Assembly: GCA_029582155.1 (NCBI GenBank)
Contig: CM055903.1
Span: 41,089,353 to 41,153,352, forward strand
DNA: 64,000 bases
Direction of reading: 5' to 3'
DNA from: Panopea generosa
Taxonomy: Eukaryota > Mollusca > Bivalvia > Adapedonta > Hiatellidae
The notes under the pieces are model-generated. The model made no database searches. It saw only the letters and a list, made by a program, of their open reading frames with translations, and was not told the DNA's origin. Positions 1 through 12,400 of this stretch are shown in pieces. The stretch's first letter is position 1. Each line of letters opens with the position of its first letter. Position numbers and translations under genes: made by a program.

Positions 1-711
1 GTTGAAATCCTGTTGAAGTCACTTTTTTAACACCAGTGATGTCTTATTGCAGTATATTCTATGCCACCATTTACTCTACTCATATGCAGCAAGAAATCAC
101 AACCACTTTAAACAATTTTGAAAATATTTTAAAACCAAATTACATAGGCCTTTTTTTTTTTAGTGTAAGAATCATGTTACATTGGATAAAAAGGGGCGTA
201 ACTGCGAGTGAAACGTTAACATGTATAACGGATTAAATTGAAATAAAAAATGAAATCGTATGACTTATTTAATACATCACCAAATAAATATGCTTTTGGG
301 CAATTCCATTTTCATAAAAGATAACTATACAAAGCTAATGTTTCGTTTGCCAACTCAAAATATCTAAATTGAACTGAGGATGTTAATAAAAAAGTTAACA
401 AATAATGTTGACTATTGTCAGACTGCAGGTCAAACAAACTGCATCATTGTTAGCAAATGGCATATCATCAGTGTGAACAAGAAGCTTAGAAGTAGTAACT
501 GCACAACTATTCACAGATTTGACTGATATGACTATTTAAAATTTGTAATGTTGGCAATTATTAATTATCTGTCACCTGACAAAGTGAATAATTAAGCTGT
601 ATTATTCCCTGGCAATGATAATTTGTTTGGCATTTTTTTTTTTTTTGCACAGTACTTTGATACTAAGATTTTATTAAGGCAGGTAGATATTTTGTTGTTG
701 TTGTTTTATGG
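1..711. other. AT-rich non-coding stretch
   Basis: No gene is visible. The sequence is AT-rich with short homopolymer runs. About 214-292 matches the interior of the MITE-G family (the block with AACGGATTAAATTGAAAT followed by a GAAATCGTATGACTTATTTAAT-like stretch is shared with full copies at 20.8, 31.5 and 57.9 kb), so it is probably a relic of that element. The rest shows no resemblance to other parts of the window. Confidence 0.5.
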
Positions 712-870
712 CATTAGGTCTGGTCAGCAAGGTGTTTATAATAATAATTTGACTGGGTGGGGTATCATACCATGTGTCTGCGGCATGATACTCCAGTGCG
801 GGAGCGTTTAGAATATTGCCTCAAGTAGACACCTTCACAATATGACTGAAAAATATTGAAAATAATGCTA
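712..870 (+). mobile_element. SINE-C, 3' portion only
   Basis: This is a diverged 3' fragment of the SINE-C family. It keeps the hallmark blocks GACTGGGTGGGGTATCATAC, CATGTGTCTGC, CATGATACTCCAGTG and CTCAAGTAGACAC that are also present at 21.9, 34.3 and 51.2-52.0 kb. The tRNA-like head and linker are missing, as expected for a 5'-truncated retrocopy or an old decayed one. No target-site duplication was found. Confidence 0.75.
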
Positions 871-902
871 ACCAGGCAACAGCAACCAAACAAATTCAAA
901 CA

Positions 903-1058
903 CAGTAAATCCTGTGTAAGCAATTCACTTGTCTTAAGCAACCAAACTTGCTATTTCATATTTTTATGGGTTCAGAGCAAATAAAACTGTATTAAGCAAC
1001 AACCTGTTATAAAAACTACTTTTGCTTCATTACTGGCTGCTTAAATCTGGTTTGACTG
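903..1058. mobile_element. Mariner-like MITE, degenerate copy
   Basis: This resembles the 172-182 bp MITEs at 15.6, 33.1 and 62.6 kb. The left end reads CAGTAAATCCTGTGTAAG and the right end GGTTTGACTG, an imperfect inverted repeat around the internal TAAGCAAC and GGCTGCTTAA motifs typical of the family. TA follows the right end after two bases, but there is no TA on the left, so the copy is old. It has no coding capacity. Confidence 0.55.
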
Positions 1059-2864
1059 TGTAAATGTAATTTATTAATGTAAGAGCTGTATGAATGGATA
1101 GGTATCTCTCTACAATAGATTAAGTTTTCTTGCACGAAAACCTCTGAACTAAATGACAAAAAGAAAATTGATATTCCATAATTAAAACATGAATAGATTG
1201 ATTTGCTGTGATAAACTGTCATTCATCATTATAAACTGTACAAGTAAAGACAGACCTCAGAAAAAAGTATATCTAAATATCAAATTAATTTCCACCCATT
1301 TTCTCATAAATTTCTCAAAATTGTTGAAAAAATTTTGTTTCTCTGTTTTCTGAAATTAAATTTAAAAATAAAAGAATGCAGTTATCATTCTGATAAATGC
1401 ATCCTATAATTAACTTTAGATATATAAGGTTGCTTAAGGTAGTTCCTTTAAAAAAAAGCTGACATGTTGACCTTGATTTTTAAAAAAACAACTTTTCTCG
1501 GTATAATCTATAATGTAAATGGTCAAGCTTATATTTATAAAAACCATTGTTTCTGATTAGAATTTTTTTTTTCAGTTGTAACCTTTTAAGGGTTTTGATT
1601 TTGATGTAAAAATGTTCTTATAACCCTCTTTTGTTGAATTGGTTCCCATATAGCAATCACAATGTTCTGACCTTAATGTCTTGACCATTTGTATTTACAA
1701 TGAAGGTCAAGGTCACTTTTAGAGGTAAAATAAGCACATGGGACTTTTCTGTCTCAAGGTCACTCATTAAAGTCAAAGATCAAGATGTTTTTGATCTCGT
1801 GAAAGAAAGTTTGTATTTGAAAGTTATGTGGTTGGCTCAGTTTTTAACACATCTGACTATCAATCATGAGTTTCAAACAGTCTCCTTGGCATAAAAATGC
1901 TGCTAAATATTCAAAGAAACAAATCTTTTTAACCCTTGACATATCACAGGATACTTCTATTGTTCTTTATTTAATTCATTTTGTGAAATAGCAATATAAA
2001 TGAGACATTTGAATGCATGAAAATATTTTATTAAAAGTGCATGTGATAATATTTGACATTTATGTGGGTTAAAGGTGCATGACCGTTTTAAAATTTAGTT
2101 TATCTGGACTCTCTTCTAAATGACTTCCAATGACCTGAAAAGAAAAACAAGCCATTAAATATAAAAAAAATTATCTTTTTATGTCAGGAGAGACTCTGGA
2201 AATATCTTAAAATGATCAAGTTGCCGTCTGTTCTGCCAATAAAATTGAAAATTTAACAAAATAGCTCCAACTGTAAAAAAAAATTGTAATAAAAACACTG
2301 CTACTTTCTTTAATTTAATTGCTTCTATATATGTATACTCTAATGAAGATGCACAGAAAAAGCTAAAGAAGAGAAAATCATCTAAATATTGATATATTCC
2401 GTTAATATTGTTAATATCAGAGCAGCATGCAATGCGGTACAGCAGATGGTCATATTTCAGACTTCCCGAGTCTTCCAGGAGCCCCCTCCTGTCAGTGTAA
2501 AACACTTAACATGCAAATATAATAGTTTTGCCTTGTTCTGTTACGGCTGTAATGGTACTGTGGCTCCCCCTGGTATATTTTGTGAGACCAACTTAAAACA
2601 CACTTATCATATTATTTAAAGCCGGATTCATGCTAGCAGTAATAAAATTCAATTGAAATATCTCATTGGTGAATTTAGAGGTGGGAACCAGAAACAGGTG
2701 AACATCATATCAGCTTGAGCGGAATGTGTGGGGGAGGAATTACATAGGCGGATCTAGGATTTTCAGTCTGTGAGGGTTCTGAGTGGCATCCAAATTATTG
2801 TAGACTCATGAATTTGGCAAATTTTCAATATATGGTAGTGTTGGATATTGCAATGAGAACAGGA
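1059..2864. other. Non-coding stretch with old dispersed repeat fragments
   Basis: No gene is recognised. Around 1640-1800 lies sequence with the GAAGGTCAAGGTCACTTTTAGAGG-type motif seen in many molluscan dispersed repeats. Around 2737-2770 a short block (CATAGGCGGATCTAGG) is the reverse complement of sequence near 48.35 kb, so it marks the end of another dispersed family. The ORFs here (up to 108 codons) overlap low-complexity A/T sequence and have no protein-like composition. Confidence 0.4.
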
Positions 2865-3335
2865 GCTGGGAAAGGCAGCTGTTTGAGATTTTGTGAATAC
2901 TCTCATATTTGCAAAGTCTCGCAATATCTTGTTTTTGATTACTTAACTGCCTTTCATCTCAGGAACACAAATCAAGATTCTTACATTGCAGAGTGAAATT
3001 CTCATCAAAACAGTACCATTCCTAGGAATTTGTGTTTAAATTTGTTGAAGTTCTTTTTATTACAAAATTTGTATACTGCAGCTTAGATAACAACAAATTA
3101 CTGGAATTTTCCTTTAAACCTCAATATCTTCAATTCAGTATCATTTTGCATGATCTTAACATGTTTAAATATTTAAGATTACATATAACTTACAGTTTAT
3201 GTACAAGAAATCTGTTGCCTGTGAATTGCGAATGATTAATTTGCCAAATAATTAATCCTCCCAGTGTGCTATTTTATCAACATTTAGTCAGGAGATGCAA
3301 GTTTCCTATCCTTCTATACAAGTCCTTGGTTTCGC
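2865..3335 (+). repeat. Long duplicated block, copy 1 (partner at 62.93-63.36 kb)
   Basis: About 470 bp is clearly homologous, in the same orientation, to 62925-63360. Shared landmarks in the same order include CAATATCTTGTTTT, ATTCTTACATTGCAGA, TTTGTGTTTAAA, ATTACAAAATTTGTATACTG, TTACAGTTTATGTACAAGAA and ACATTTAGTCAGGAGATGCA. The copies differ by many substitutions and small indels, so the duplication is old. It is either a dispersed repeat with two copies here or a segmental duplication. The right end abuts the 47-bp array. No coding frame is conserved. Confidence 0.8.
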
Positions 3336-3350
3336 TAAACATCTTTATTT

Positions 3351-5664
3351 GAGATAACACAGCTCTTATTGCATAATAAGTGTACCTCATCTTAGATGAG
3401 ATTATATGGCTCTTGTTGCATAATAGGTGTACCTCATCTAAGTTGAGATTACACAGCCCATTGTTGCATAATAAGTGTACCTCATTTCAGTTGAGATTAC
3501 ACGGCTCTTGTTGCATAATAGGTGTACCTCATCTCAGTTGAGATTACACAGCCAATTGTTGCATAATATGTGTACCTCATCTCAGTTGAGATTACATGGC
3601 TCTTGTTGCATAATAGGTGTACCTCATCTCAGTTGAGATTACACAGCCCATTGTTGCATAATATGTGTACCTCATCTCAGTTGAGATTACATGACTCTTG
3701 TTGCATAATAGGTGTACTTCATCTCAGTTGAGATTACATGGCTCATGTTGTATAATAGGTGTACCTCATCTCAGTTGAGATTACATGGCTCTTGTTGTAT
3801 AATGTGTACCTCATCTCAGTTGAGATTACAAGGCTCTTGTTGTATGATAGGTGTACCTCATCTCAGTTGAGTTTACACAGCTCTTGTGACATAATAGGTG
3901 TACCTCATCGCAGTTGAGATTACACTGTTCTTGTTGTATAAAAGGTGTATCTCATCTCAGTTGAGATTACATGGCTCTTGTTGTATAAAAGGTGTACCTC
4001 ATCTCAGTTGAGATTACAAGGTTCTTGTTGTATGATAGTTGTACCTCATCCCAGTTGAGATTACATGGCTCTTGTTGTATAAAAGGTGTACCTCATCTCA
4101 GTTGAGATTACATGGCTCTTGTTGTATAAAAGGTATACCTCATCTCAGTTGAGATTACATGGCTCTTGTTGTATGATAGGTGTACCTCATCTCAGTTGAG
4201 ATTACATGGTTCTTGTTGTATAAAAGCTGTACCTCATCTCAGTTGAGATTTCATGGCTCTTGTTGTATAAAAGGTGTACCTCATCTCAGTTGATATTACA
4301 AAGCTCTTGTTATATGATAGGTGTACATCATCTCATTTGAGATTACATGGCTTTTGTTGTATAATAGGTGTACCTCATCTCAGTTGAGATTACATGGCTC
4401 TTGTTGTATAAAAGGTGTACCTCATCTCATTTGAGATTACAAGGCTTTTGTTGTATGATAGGTGTACCTCATCTCAGTTGAGATTACACGGCTCTTGTGA
4501 CATAATAGGTGTACCTCATCGCAGTTGAGATTACACGGTTCTTGTTGTATAATAGGTGTACCTCATCTCAGTTAAGATTACACGGTTCTTGTTGTATGAA
4601 AGGTGTACCTCATCTCAGTTGAGATTACACGGCTCTTGTTGCGTAATAGTTGTAGGCATCTAAGTTAAGATTACACAGCTCTTGTTGCATACTAAGTGTA
4701 CCTCATCTCAGTTGAGATTACACAGCACTTGTTGCATACTAAGTATATCTCATCTCAGTTGAGATTACACAGCTCTTGTTGTGTAACAGTTGTACCTCAT
4801 CTCAGTTGAGATTACATGGCTCTTGTTGCATACTAAGTGTATCTCATCTCAGTTGAGATTACACAGCTCTTGTTGCGTAATAGTTGTACCTCATCTCAGT
4901 TGAGATTACATGGCTCTTGTTGCATACTAAGTGTATCTCATATCAGTTGAGATTACACAGCTCTTGTTGCATAATAGTTGTACCTCATCTCAGTTGAGAT
5001 TACATGGCTCTTGTTGCATACTAAGTGTATCTTATCTCAGTTGAGATTACACAGCTCTTGTTGGGTAATAGGTGTACCTCATCTCTGTTGAGATTACACA
5101 GCTCTTGTTGCATACTAAGTGTATCTCATCTCAGTTGAGATTACACAACTCTTGTTGGGTAAAAGGTGTACCTCATCTCAGTTGAGATAACGCAGCTCTT
5201 GTTGCATACTAAGCGTACCTCATCTCAGTTGAAATTACACGGCTCTTGTTGCATACTAAGTGTACCTCATCTAAGTTGAGATTACACGGCTCTTGTTGCA
5301 TACTAAGTGTACCTCATCTCAGTTGAGATTACACAGCTTTTGTTGCATACTAAGTGTTTCTCATCTCAGTTTAGATTACACAGCTCTTGTTGCGTAATAG
5401 TTGTACCTTATCTCAGTTGAGAATATGCAGCTCTTGTTGCATACTGAGTGTATCTCATCTCAGTTGAGATTACACAGCTCTTGTTGCATACTAAGTGTAT
5501 CTCATCTCAGTTGAGATTACACAGCTCTTGTTGCATATTAAGTGTACCTCATCTCAGTTGAGATTACACATCTCTTGTTGCATTATAGGTGTACTTCATC
5601 TCAGGTGAGATTATCTGGCTCTTGTTATGTGTATACCTCATCTCAGTTGAAATAACACACAGCT
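3351..5664. repeat. 47-bp minisatellite, about 49 copies
   Basis: This is a nearly continuous tandem array. Each unit carries GGCTCTTGTTG, a variable TAATAGGTGTACCTC segment, and the core ATCTCAGTTGAGATTACA. The core is an inverted repeat (ATCTCA / TGAGAT around GT) that is better conserved than the rest. Variants cluster: GTTGCATAATAGG units lie left of about 3750, GTTGTATAAAAGG and GTTGTATGATAGG units from about 3800 to 4620, and GTTGCATACTAAGTG units right of about 4680. Alternating unit types form dimers near 3440-3660 and 4780-5060. The period is not a multiple of three and there is no coding capacity. Confidence 0.95.
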
Positions 5665-6215
5665 TCTTTCTAATCCATATAAGAGCACTGTATTACTTAA
5701 ACATTAACACTGATGCAGCCATTAAAGTCTCCTTAATAGCAGAATATTGCTGCCTTTTCATGCATGTTTTATCTCTGTTCACCAAACATGCAGTTAGTTT
5801 TAACAGTAATTATTGGAAAAATGCACTAGGCATGCTGTAACAGGCATAATAAACAAGATAAATACAATCTCCCTGCAACTGGGGTTTGATGTATTTACTG
5901 TAATTTACTTCAGGAGCCATAATCTTCTGTGATAAACAGATGATGCCTCTATTTTATGAATTTTAAATTGTCTACACACTAATTAGTTTAATTATTCTTG
6001 GGTGCTAATTAATTCCTTTATTTGTATTTAATGGCCCAAGTAATAAAGATATTTCTGTACAAATTAAACCTGAAGTAAAAGTGTTTTAAATAAATAATTT
6101 AAAAGTTATGGGAATGGATGGGTAGAGTAAGTAGGCGCTCTGGAACCTGTTACCCCACAATATTAATGGTAAGGTTTTTTAGTGTTTTAGGTCCCTTCCA
6201 CTTATGGGGAGTTTA
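5665..6215. other. Non-coding AT-rich stretch
   Basis: Apparently single-copy, AT-rich sequence lies between the 47-bp array and a G-rich run. No ORF of interest and no resemblance to other repeats of the window was seen. Confidence 0.4.
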
Positions 6216-6237
6216 GGGGGGTTGGGGGTGAGGGGTT

Positions 6238-6268
<31 letters not shown>

Positions 6269-6274
6269 GGGGGG
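6216..6274 (+). repeat. G-rich run with (GT)n and 23-G tract
   Basis: The sequence contains GGGGGG, GGGGG and GGGG tracts separated by 2-3 bases, then a (TG)n stretch, then 23 consecutive G at 6252-6274. The first three tracts plus the long run satisfy the usual pattern for G-quadruplex formation on the plus strand if the GT stretch is taken as a long loop. The long run alone can also fold. Exact length in the assembly is unreliable for such runs. Confidence 0.85.
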
Positions 6275-6934
6275 TGCATATAGAGTAACCCTTGTTCTTG
6301 TCCGTACACCCCTATGTCACACTTTCTTGACAGTTCTACTCCTGGTGAACTCCCCTTCCAGTTTTCACCAAACTTGCTAGGGAGTATCAGTTTGAAATCC
6401 AGTTGCACATGTCGTCATTGCATTTTACTCCTCCTAAGTTTCTCAAGCAATTTTGAATAACTATCTAAATAGTATTAGTACCAAGTTGCCCTTATTGTAG
6501 TTTCATTCCAGTCCATCGACTTTTGGTTTAGTTATGGCCCTTTAATTTTTATAAATGGTAAATATATGTATGCACATCACATTTTCTTGTCAGCTCAGCT
6601 CATCCTAAAGCTCTTAAGGTGAATATTATGTCACTGCCATCTTAAAATTCAATTCTTAAAATTGCCCTATCTTGATTTTTTGTTATAGAAAATGATCAAA
6701 CTTTTCCGTGGGGGAAAAAGGGGGAGTAACTGTGTAGTGAGACGTTATAGGCATTGAACACATAAATAAAATTTTAACATATATTTCTGACATTTTATTT
6801 TTTTTCAGATTTTCATTATCTGTCAAAATTGCAATCTGTCTCCGAAAATTATCTTTTAACTATATTTCAAACAGTATTTAACTGTTTAATTGTATTCACA
6901 AAATTCATAAATGTTAGTCTGAAACATGTGAGTG
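6275..6934. repeat. Degenerate relic related to the ~160-bp repeats, then AT-rich DNA
   Basis: Around 6330-6560 the phrases CACCAAACTTGCTAGGGAG and GTTATGGCCCTTTAA match motifs of the ~160-bp tandem units at 40.2 and 46.9 kb. This looks like a single decayed unit or two. The rest to 6934 is AT-rich non-coding sequence. Confidence 0.45.
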
Positions 6935-7110
6935 GCAATAACTCGAGTATTAACCACAGGGTGCTGGTCACTCATGCCAGAGGTTGCAGGTTCAATCTCA
7001 GACTTGACCTGATGACCTCTTTAAAACAACACTCCACACTTGTCCTACCCAGGAAATAGCCTCGTTAGTGATTCATATAAGCCCTGAGCTTACTTTTCAA
7101 TCAAGCTAAA
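6935..7110 (+). mobile_element. SINE-D
   Basis: This is a tRNA-derived SINE copy. The B box region reads GAGGTTGCAGGTTCAATCTC, the linker has GACCTGATGACCTCTTTAAA, and the tail block is ATTCATATAAGCCCTGAGCTTA followed by an AAGCTAAAAAATTAAAT-type end. The same layout occurs at 34.57 kb and, reversed, at 50.1 and 59.6 kb. The A-box part is diverged. No target-site duplication was found. Confidence 0.7.
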
Positions 7111-7576
7111 AAATTAAATTGGTATCAGTAACCACAGTTACCAACTAAATCAGCTGCTTTCATACTAATTTCTGCTGAAAAAATAAGTTCCGTTGTAAAA
7201 TAAGGTATATTTTACATTTTACAGTATTTCATCATTATAAAGTTTAGTATAAATCGAGAAAACCACGTAAGCTGACTTGTAAGAGGATTGAAATATTAAG
7301 CCGAGTTTCTGATGAGTCCCTTGTACTGAGAAGCGAGTTGCTTGTTCCGAGAAGCCAGTGACTTTCTGAGCTGACTGTAATATTTCATACAAAAGTGTAC
7401 GAGATTCAATGTATTTTCATTTGTCTATCAACATTTTCTTAAGTAATATTTCATAAATTTACAAAAACAAGGACAATTGAAATGGTGTCGTCTTTGTCAC
7501 ATGGGGCATCCTTCCGCAGTTGACAATTCTTAATATTCCCAAACTTTCAAAATGAAATTTGGTGGACAGTGAATAA
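7111..7576. other. Non-coding stretch
   Basis: AT-rich sequence without recognisable gene or repeat. A short GAGAAGCGAGTTGC / CGAGAAGCCAGTG near-duplication occurs around 7330-7365. Confidence 0.35.
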
Positions 7577-7769
7577 GAACATGGTGTAACAATATGTGAC
7601 TGAAAATAAAATTATTCCATGGTGTAACAATATGTGACTGAAAATGTAAAATAAAATTATTCCATGGTGTAACAATATGTGACTGAAAATGTAATTATTC
7701 CATGGCGTAACAATATGTGACTGAAAACGCAATTATTCCATGGTGTAACAATCTCAATTATTCTATGGT
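7577..7769. repeat. Short tandem array of CATGGTGTAACAATATGTGACTG-type units
   Basis: About five units of 38-48 bp share ATGGTGTAACAATATGTGAC and an AAAATTATTCC stretch. Unit length varies by insertion of AATGTAAAAT. The last unit is partial. The 61-codon minus-strand ORF here follows from the repeat and is not a gene. Confidence 0.85.
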
Positions 7770-7876
7770 CACAAATGTTTTTTGACTGATGCCAAATATT
7801 TCTTGATTGGTGATGTTGGTTTGTTCTTCCAGGTATGAAAGATTGATTATCAAATTAATAGATACTACAGTAATGC

Positions 7877-8415
7877 TTAAAGGTAGTATATCAGGAAGAT
7901 TCACTATAAATGTTTTGTTTTTGAAGTTGATACAGTGCCTCTCATAATCATGAATATGTAAAATACGAATTGTTTAATTAGTATGTCGAATCCATCAAAA
8001 TGTGACAAAATATTATATTTTAATACTAGAGAAAATTGGAGCAAAATTCTCATTCTAATAATAGACAGCACTTAAATACTTCTTGATGACTATCATATCG
8101 TCATTCAGGCTCTTTGTAAGATCAAACAATTTCCACAATATGTATACAAATATGATGGATCGAATCAAAATCAAAATGAAATCATGTGACTTATTTGATC
8201 ATGTGACAAAATATGTTGCAATTTGAAGCATGAAATTAATTAAGTCAAACCAGGACACGCAGGCTAACTTCAGTTAGGCAATCACTTTTAAATATCTTAT
8301 TTTGACATGTTAAGATAGATATCCTTATGGCAATATGAAGTCAGTGACTATTTAATTATAAGTCACTGATAAAATGTATTTAGCAAATTTTAAATTTTTG
8401 AAAATACACCTATTA
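7877..8415 (+). mobile_element. MITE-G, old copy
   Basis: The left end reads TTAAAGGTAGTATATCAGGA, close to the family end TTAAAGGGARTATATCAGGA. Inside, the family blocks are in order: GTCGAATCCATCAAAATGTG, AATAGACAGCACTTAAATAC, TCTTGATGACTATCATATCG, AAATGAAATCATGTGACTTA, AATATGTTGCAATTT and GATATCCTTATGGCAATATG. The right end is degraded near 8400. There is no ORF, so it is a non-autonomous element. Family copies also occur at 20.6, 31.2, 38.4, 40.1, 46.2, 57.6 and 60.4 kb. Confidence 0.8.
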
Positions 8416-8973
8416 CTATGAGTCTAACACTTTTGTAACCATGTAAATGATGAAATCAATTATAAATAGTTGTAAAGTCTATTGTCCTGGATTATAATCC
8501 TTTTTTAAGTTATTTCTGGTAAATATACCTTTAGAAACACTAACATCATGAAATAACAGTGGTTATAATGTCTGGTATGCAGTCAGACATTTTGATTTTT
8601 TCCAGTATACATATTACCAAGAATCAGCCAATCAGACGGCTAGAGATAGTGTCATCAGGTTAAGTAAAGGTACTGGACTAAACTTCCAAAATTCAATAAT
8701 ATTAATCAAGTCCTGTATGAAAAATATAAGTAAACACTTGAAACAATATAAACAGTAAATTTTTGTACCAATTCTAGTTTTTGCTAAAAAAAAGGGCTAA
8801 AAATATTGACCCCCTCCTTAGAACACTTAATTTTACTGGTGTACCATACTTTTATGTGCACCTTTATATTGCAATTGTCAAACTGTCCCCTAATAAGAGA
8901 ATTCTAAGTGCCAGGGATACTTCCTACAGTGGTAAGCACTTACGGAATGGCTGTTCATGATACTTAGTGAGAC
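8416..8973. other. Non-coding stretch
   Basis: Apparently single-copy AT-rich DNA. No gene or repeat family is recognised. Confidence 0.35.
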
Positions 8974-9228
8974 TGCTGAAATTAAAATCAAGCACCATAA
9001 AAAACAAAGCTGTAATGTACTAAAGGTGACCATATCTCTCTGAAATCATTTATTTCTCTCTTAGGTGGCTCACAACAATTTTTATGCTACAGTGACAAGC
9101 TGTTGAATTTAAAGTCATTAGCACCATACAAAACAAAGCTGTAATATACCCAACATAATTGTTTACCATTAAAATCAGTCTTTTCTCTCTGAGGTGGCTC
9201 ACAACAATTTATTTTTACGCTGTGATGA
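8974..9228. repeat. Tandem duplication, two copies of ~127 bp
   Basis: Copies start near 8974 and 9101. Shared blocks are AGCACCATA, AAAACAAAGCTGTAATRTAC, TTCTCTCTKAGGTGGCTCAC and ACAATTT. Divergence of roughly a fifth of positions indicates an old duplication. It is non-coding. Confidence 0.8.
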
Positions 9229-9429
9229 CGCATATGAGCTTTAAATAATGGATAGACCAACAAGTTTGCATGGCTTCATAATTATAAATGTTAACAGATG
9301 CACTGTTACTATCTTACACAATACATCTATAAAGCTAGTTATAATGGTGATGGTAATTATTATCTATTTATAATGAGCTTCCAGCAATAAAAAGCAAGTT
9401 TAAGACAGTACCATCTCTCATTGATGGTA

Positions 9430-12400
9430 TATATTTGTTGGTATAAATTAATACCCCTGCTGGGAAACATTAGTTGATATCCACTTCTCACCAAGCAAGT
9501 TAAATTTAGTAAGTGCTCAAGTTCCTGCTGGTTCGTATATGTGGGTACCAGCTCTCACTGCAGCAAACCATTAATTGGTACCAAACTTACTTAATTGGTA
9601 CCAGATCTCTCTGTAATTAAATATTAATTAGTACCAATTCTTCCTTAAGTTAAACAATAATTGGTACCAACTCTCACTGTAGTTAAAACAACAATTGGTA
9701 CCAACTCTCCCTGTAGATTAACATTAATTGGTATCCACTCTCCCTGAAGTTAAACAATAATTGGTACCAACTCTCACTGTAGTTAAAACAACAATTGGTA
9801 CCAACTCTCCCTTTAGATTAACATTAATTGGTATCAACTCTCCCCGAGCTTAACATTAATTGGTATTCTCTCTCCCTGAAAATAAACAATACTTTGTACC
9901 AAATCTTCCTGAAGTTAAACATTGAAACAGTACCAACTTTCCCTACTCTGGCTGCAGGTAAATGTTAATTGATACCTTCTCTTGCTACAGGTAAACATTA
10001 ACTGATACCTTCTCTTGCTTTAGGTAAACATTAATTGATACCTTCGCTTGCTGTAGATACACATTAATAGATAACTAACTACTCTGGCTGCATTTAAACA
10101 TTAATTGTAACTTATTATTGCTACAGGTAAACATTAATTGATACCTTCTCTTGCTGTAGGTAAATATTAATTGGTACCTACTCTCACTGCAGGTCAACAT
10201 TAATTGATACCTTCTCTTGCTGCATGTAAACATTTATTGATACCTTCTCTTGCTGCATGTAAACATTTATTGATACCTTCTCTTGCTGCATGTAAACATT
10301 TATTGATACCTTCTCTTGCTGCATGTAAACATTTATTGATACCTTCTCTTACTGTAGGTAAACATTATTGATATATGCTCTGGCTGCATTTAAACATTTA
10401 TTGATACCTTCTCTTGCTGCATGTAAACATTTATTGATACCTTCTCTTACTGTAGGTAAACATTATTGATATATGCTCTGGCTGCATTTAAACATTGATT
10501 GATACATTCTCTTGCTGTAGATAAACATTAATAGAAAACTACTCTTGCTGCAGTTAAACATTAATTGATACATTCTGTTGCTGCTGGTAAACATTAACTG
10601 ATACATTTTCTTGCTGCAGGTAAACAATATTGATACTGTCTCTTGCTGTAGATAAACATTAATAGAAAACTACTCTTGCTGCAGGTAAACATTTATTGAT
10701 ACCTTCTCTTGCTGCTGGTAAACATTAACTGATACCTTCTCTTGCTGCAGGTAAACAATATTGATACTGTCTATTGCTGCAGGTAAACATTAATTGATAC
10801 CTACTCTTGCTGCTGGTAAACATTAATTGATACCTTCTCTTGCTGCTGGTAAACATTAACTGATACCTTCTCTTGCTGCAGGTAAACAATATTGATACTG
10901 TGTCTTGCTGTAGGTAAACATTAATTGATACCTACTCTTGCTGCAGGTAAACATTAATTGATACCTTCTCTTGCTGCTAGTAAACATTAACTGATACCTT
11001 TTCTTGCTGCAGGTAAACAATATTGATACTGTCTATTGCTGCAGTTAAACATTAATTGATACCTTCTCTTGCTGCAGGTAAACATTAATTGATACCTACT
11101 CTTGCTGCTGGTAAACATTAACTGATACCTTCTCTTGCTGCAGTTAAACATTATTGATACTGTCTCTTGCTGTAGGTAAACATAAATTTATACCTTCTCT
11201 TGCTGCAGGTAAACATTAAGTGATACCTACTCTTTTTGCAGGTAAACATTAATTGATACATTCTCTTGCTACAGGTAAACATTAACTGATACATTCTATT
11301 GTTGTAAGTAAACATTATTGATACACTCTCTTGCTGCAGGTAAACATTAACTTATACCTTCTATTGCTTTAGGTAAGCATTAATTGATTCCTTCTCTTTA
11401 TGTAGATAAACATATATAGATAACAACTCTTACTGCATTTAAAAATTAATAGATACCTTCTCTTTCTGCAGGTAAACATTAATTGATACCTACTCTTCCT
11501 GCAAGTTACCATTAATTGATACCTACACTTGCTGCAGGTAAACATTAATTGATACATTCTCTTGCTACAGGTTAACATTAACTGATACATTCTCTTGCTA
11601 CAGGTAAACATTAATTGATATATTCTCTTGCTTTAGGTAAACATTAACTGATACCTTCTTTTGCTGCAGGTAACCATTAATTGATACCTACACTTGCTGC
11701 AGGTTAACATTAATTGGTACATTCTCTTGCTACAGGTAAACATTAACTGATACCTTATTTTGCTGCAGGTAAACATTAATTGATGCTGTCTCTTGCTACA
11801 GGTAAACATTAACTGATACCTTCTTTTGCTGCAGGCCAACATTAATTGATACCTTCTCTTGCTGTAGGTAAACATTAATTGATACCTTATCTTGCTATAG
11901 GTAAACATTAATTGATACCTTATCTTGCTGTAGGTAAACAGTAATTGATACCTTCTCTTGCTGTAGGTAAACATTAATTGAGACCTTCTCTTGCTTCAGG
12001 TAAACATTAACTGATACCTTCTTTTGCTGTAAGTAAACATAAATTGATACCTTCTCTTGCTGCAGGTAAACATTAATAGATAACTACTTTTACTGCAGGT
12101 AAACATTAATAGATAACTACTTTTGCTGCAGGTAAACATTAATTGATATCTTCTCTTGCTGCAGGTCAACATTAATTGATACCTTCTCTTGCTGTACGTA
12201 AACATTAATTGATGCCTTATCTTGCTATAGGTAAACATTAATTGATACTTTCTGTTGTTGTACGTAAACATTGATTTAGACCTTCTCTTGCTGTAGGTAA
12301 ACATTAATTGATACCTTCTTTTGCTGCAGGTGACCATTAATTGATACCTACACTTGCTGCAGGTTAACATTAATTGTTACATTCTCTTGCTACAGGTAAA

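Noticed and set aside
1700-1760. Repeated AAGGTCA motifs as a nuclear-receptor response element
   Set aside because: The GAAGGTCAAGGTCAC phrase is typical of abundant molluscan repeats, so repeat origin is more likely than a receptor site.
3351-5664. CRISPR-like array of regular repeats
   Set aside because: Units are contiguous with no unique spacers, and the sequence is eukaryotic in character.
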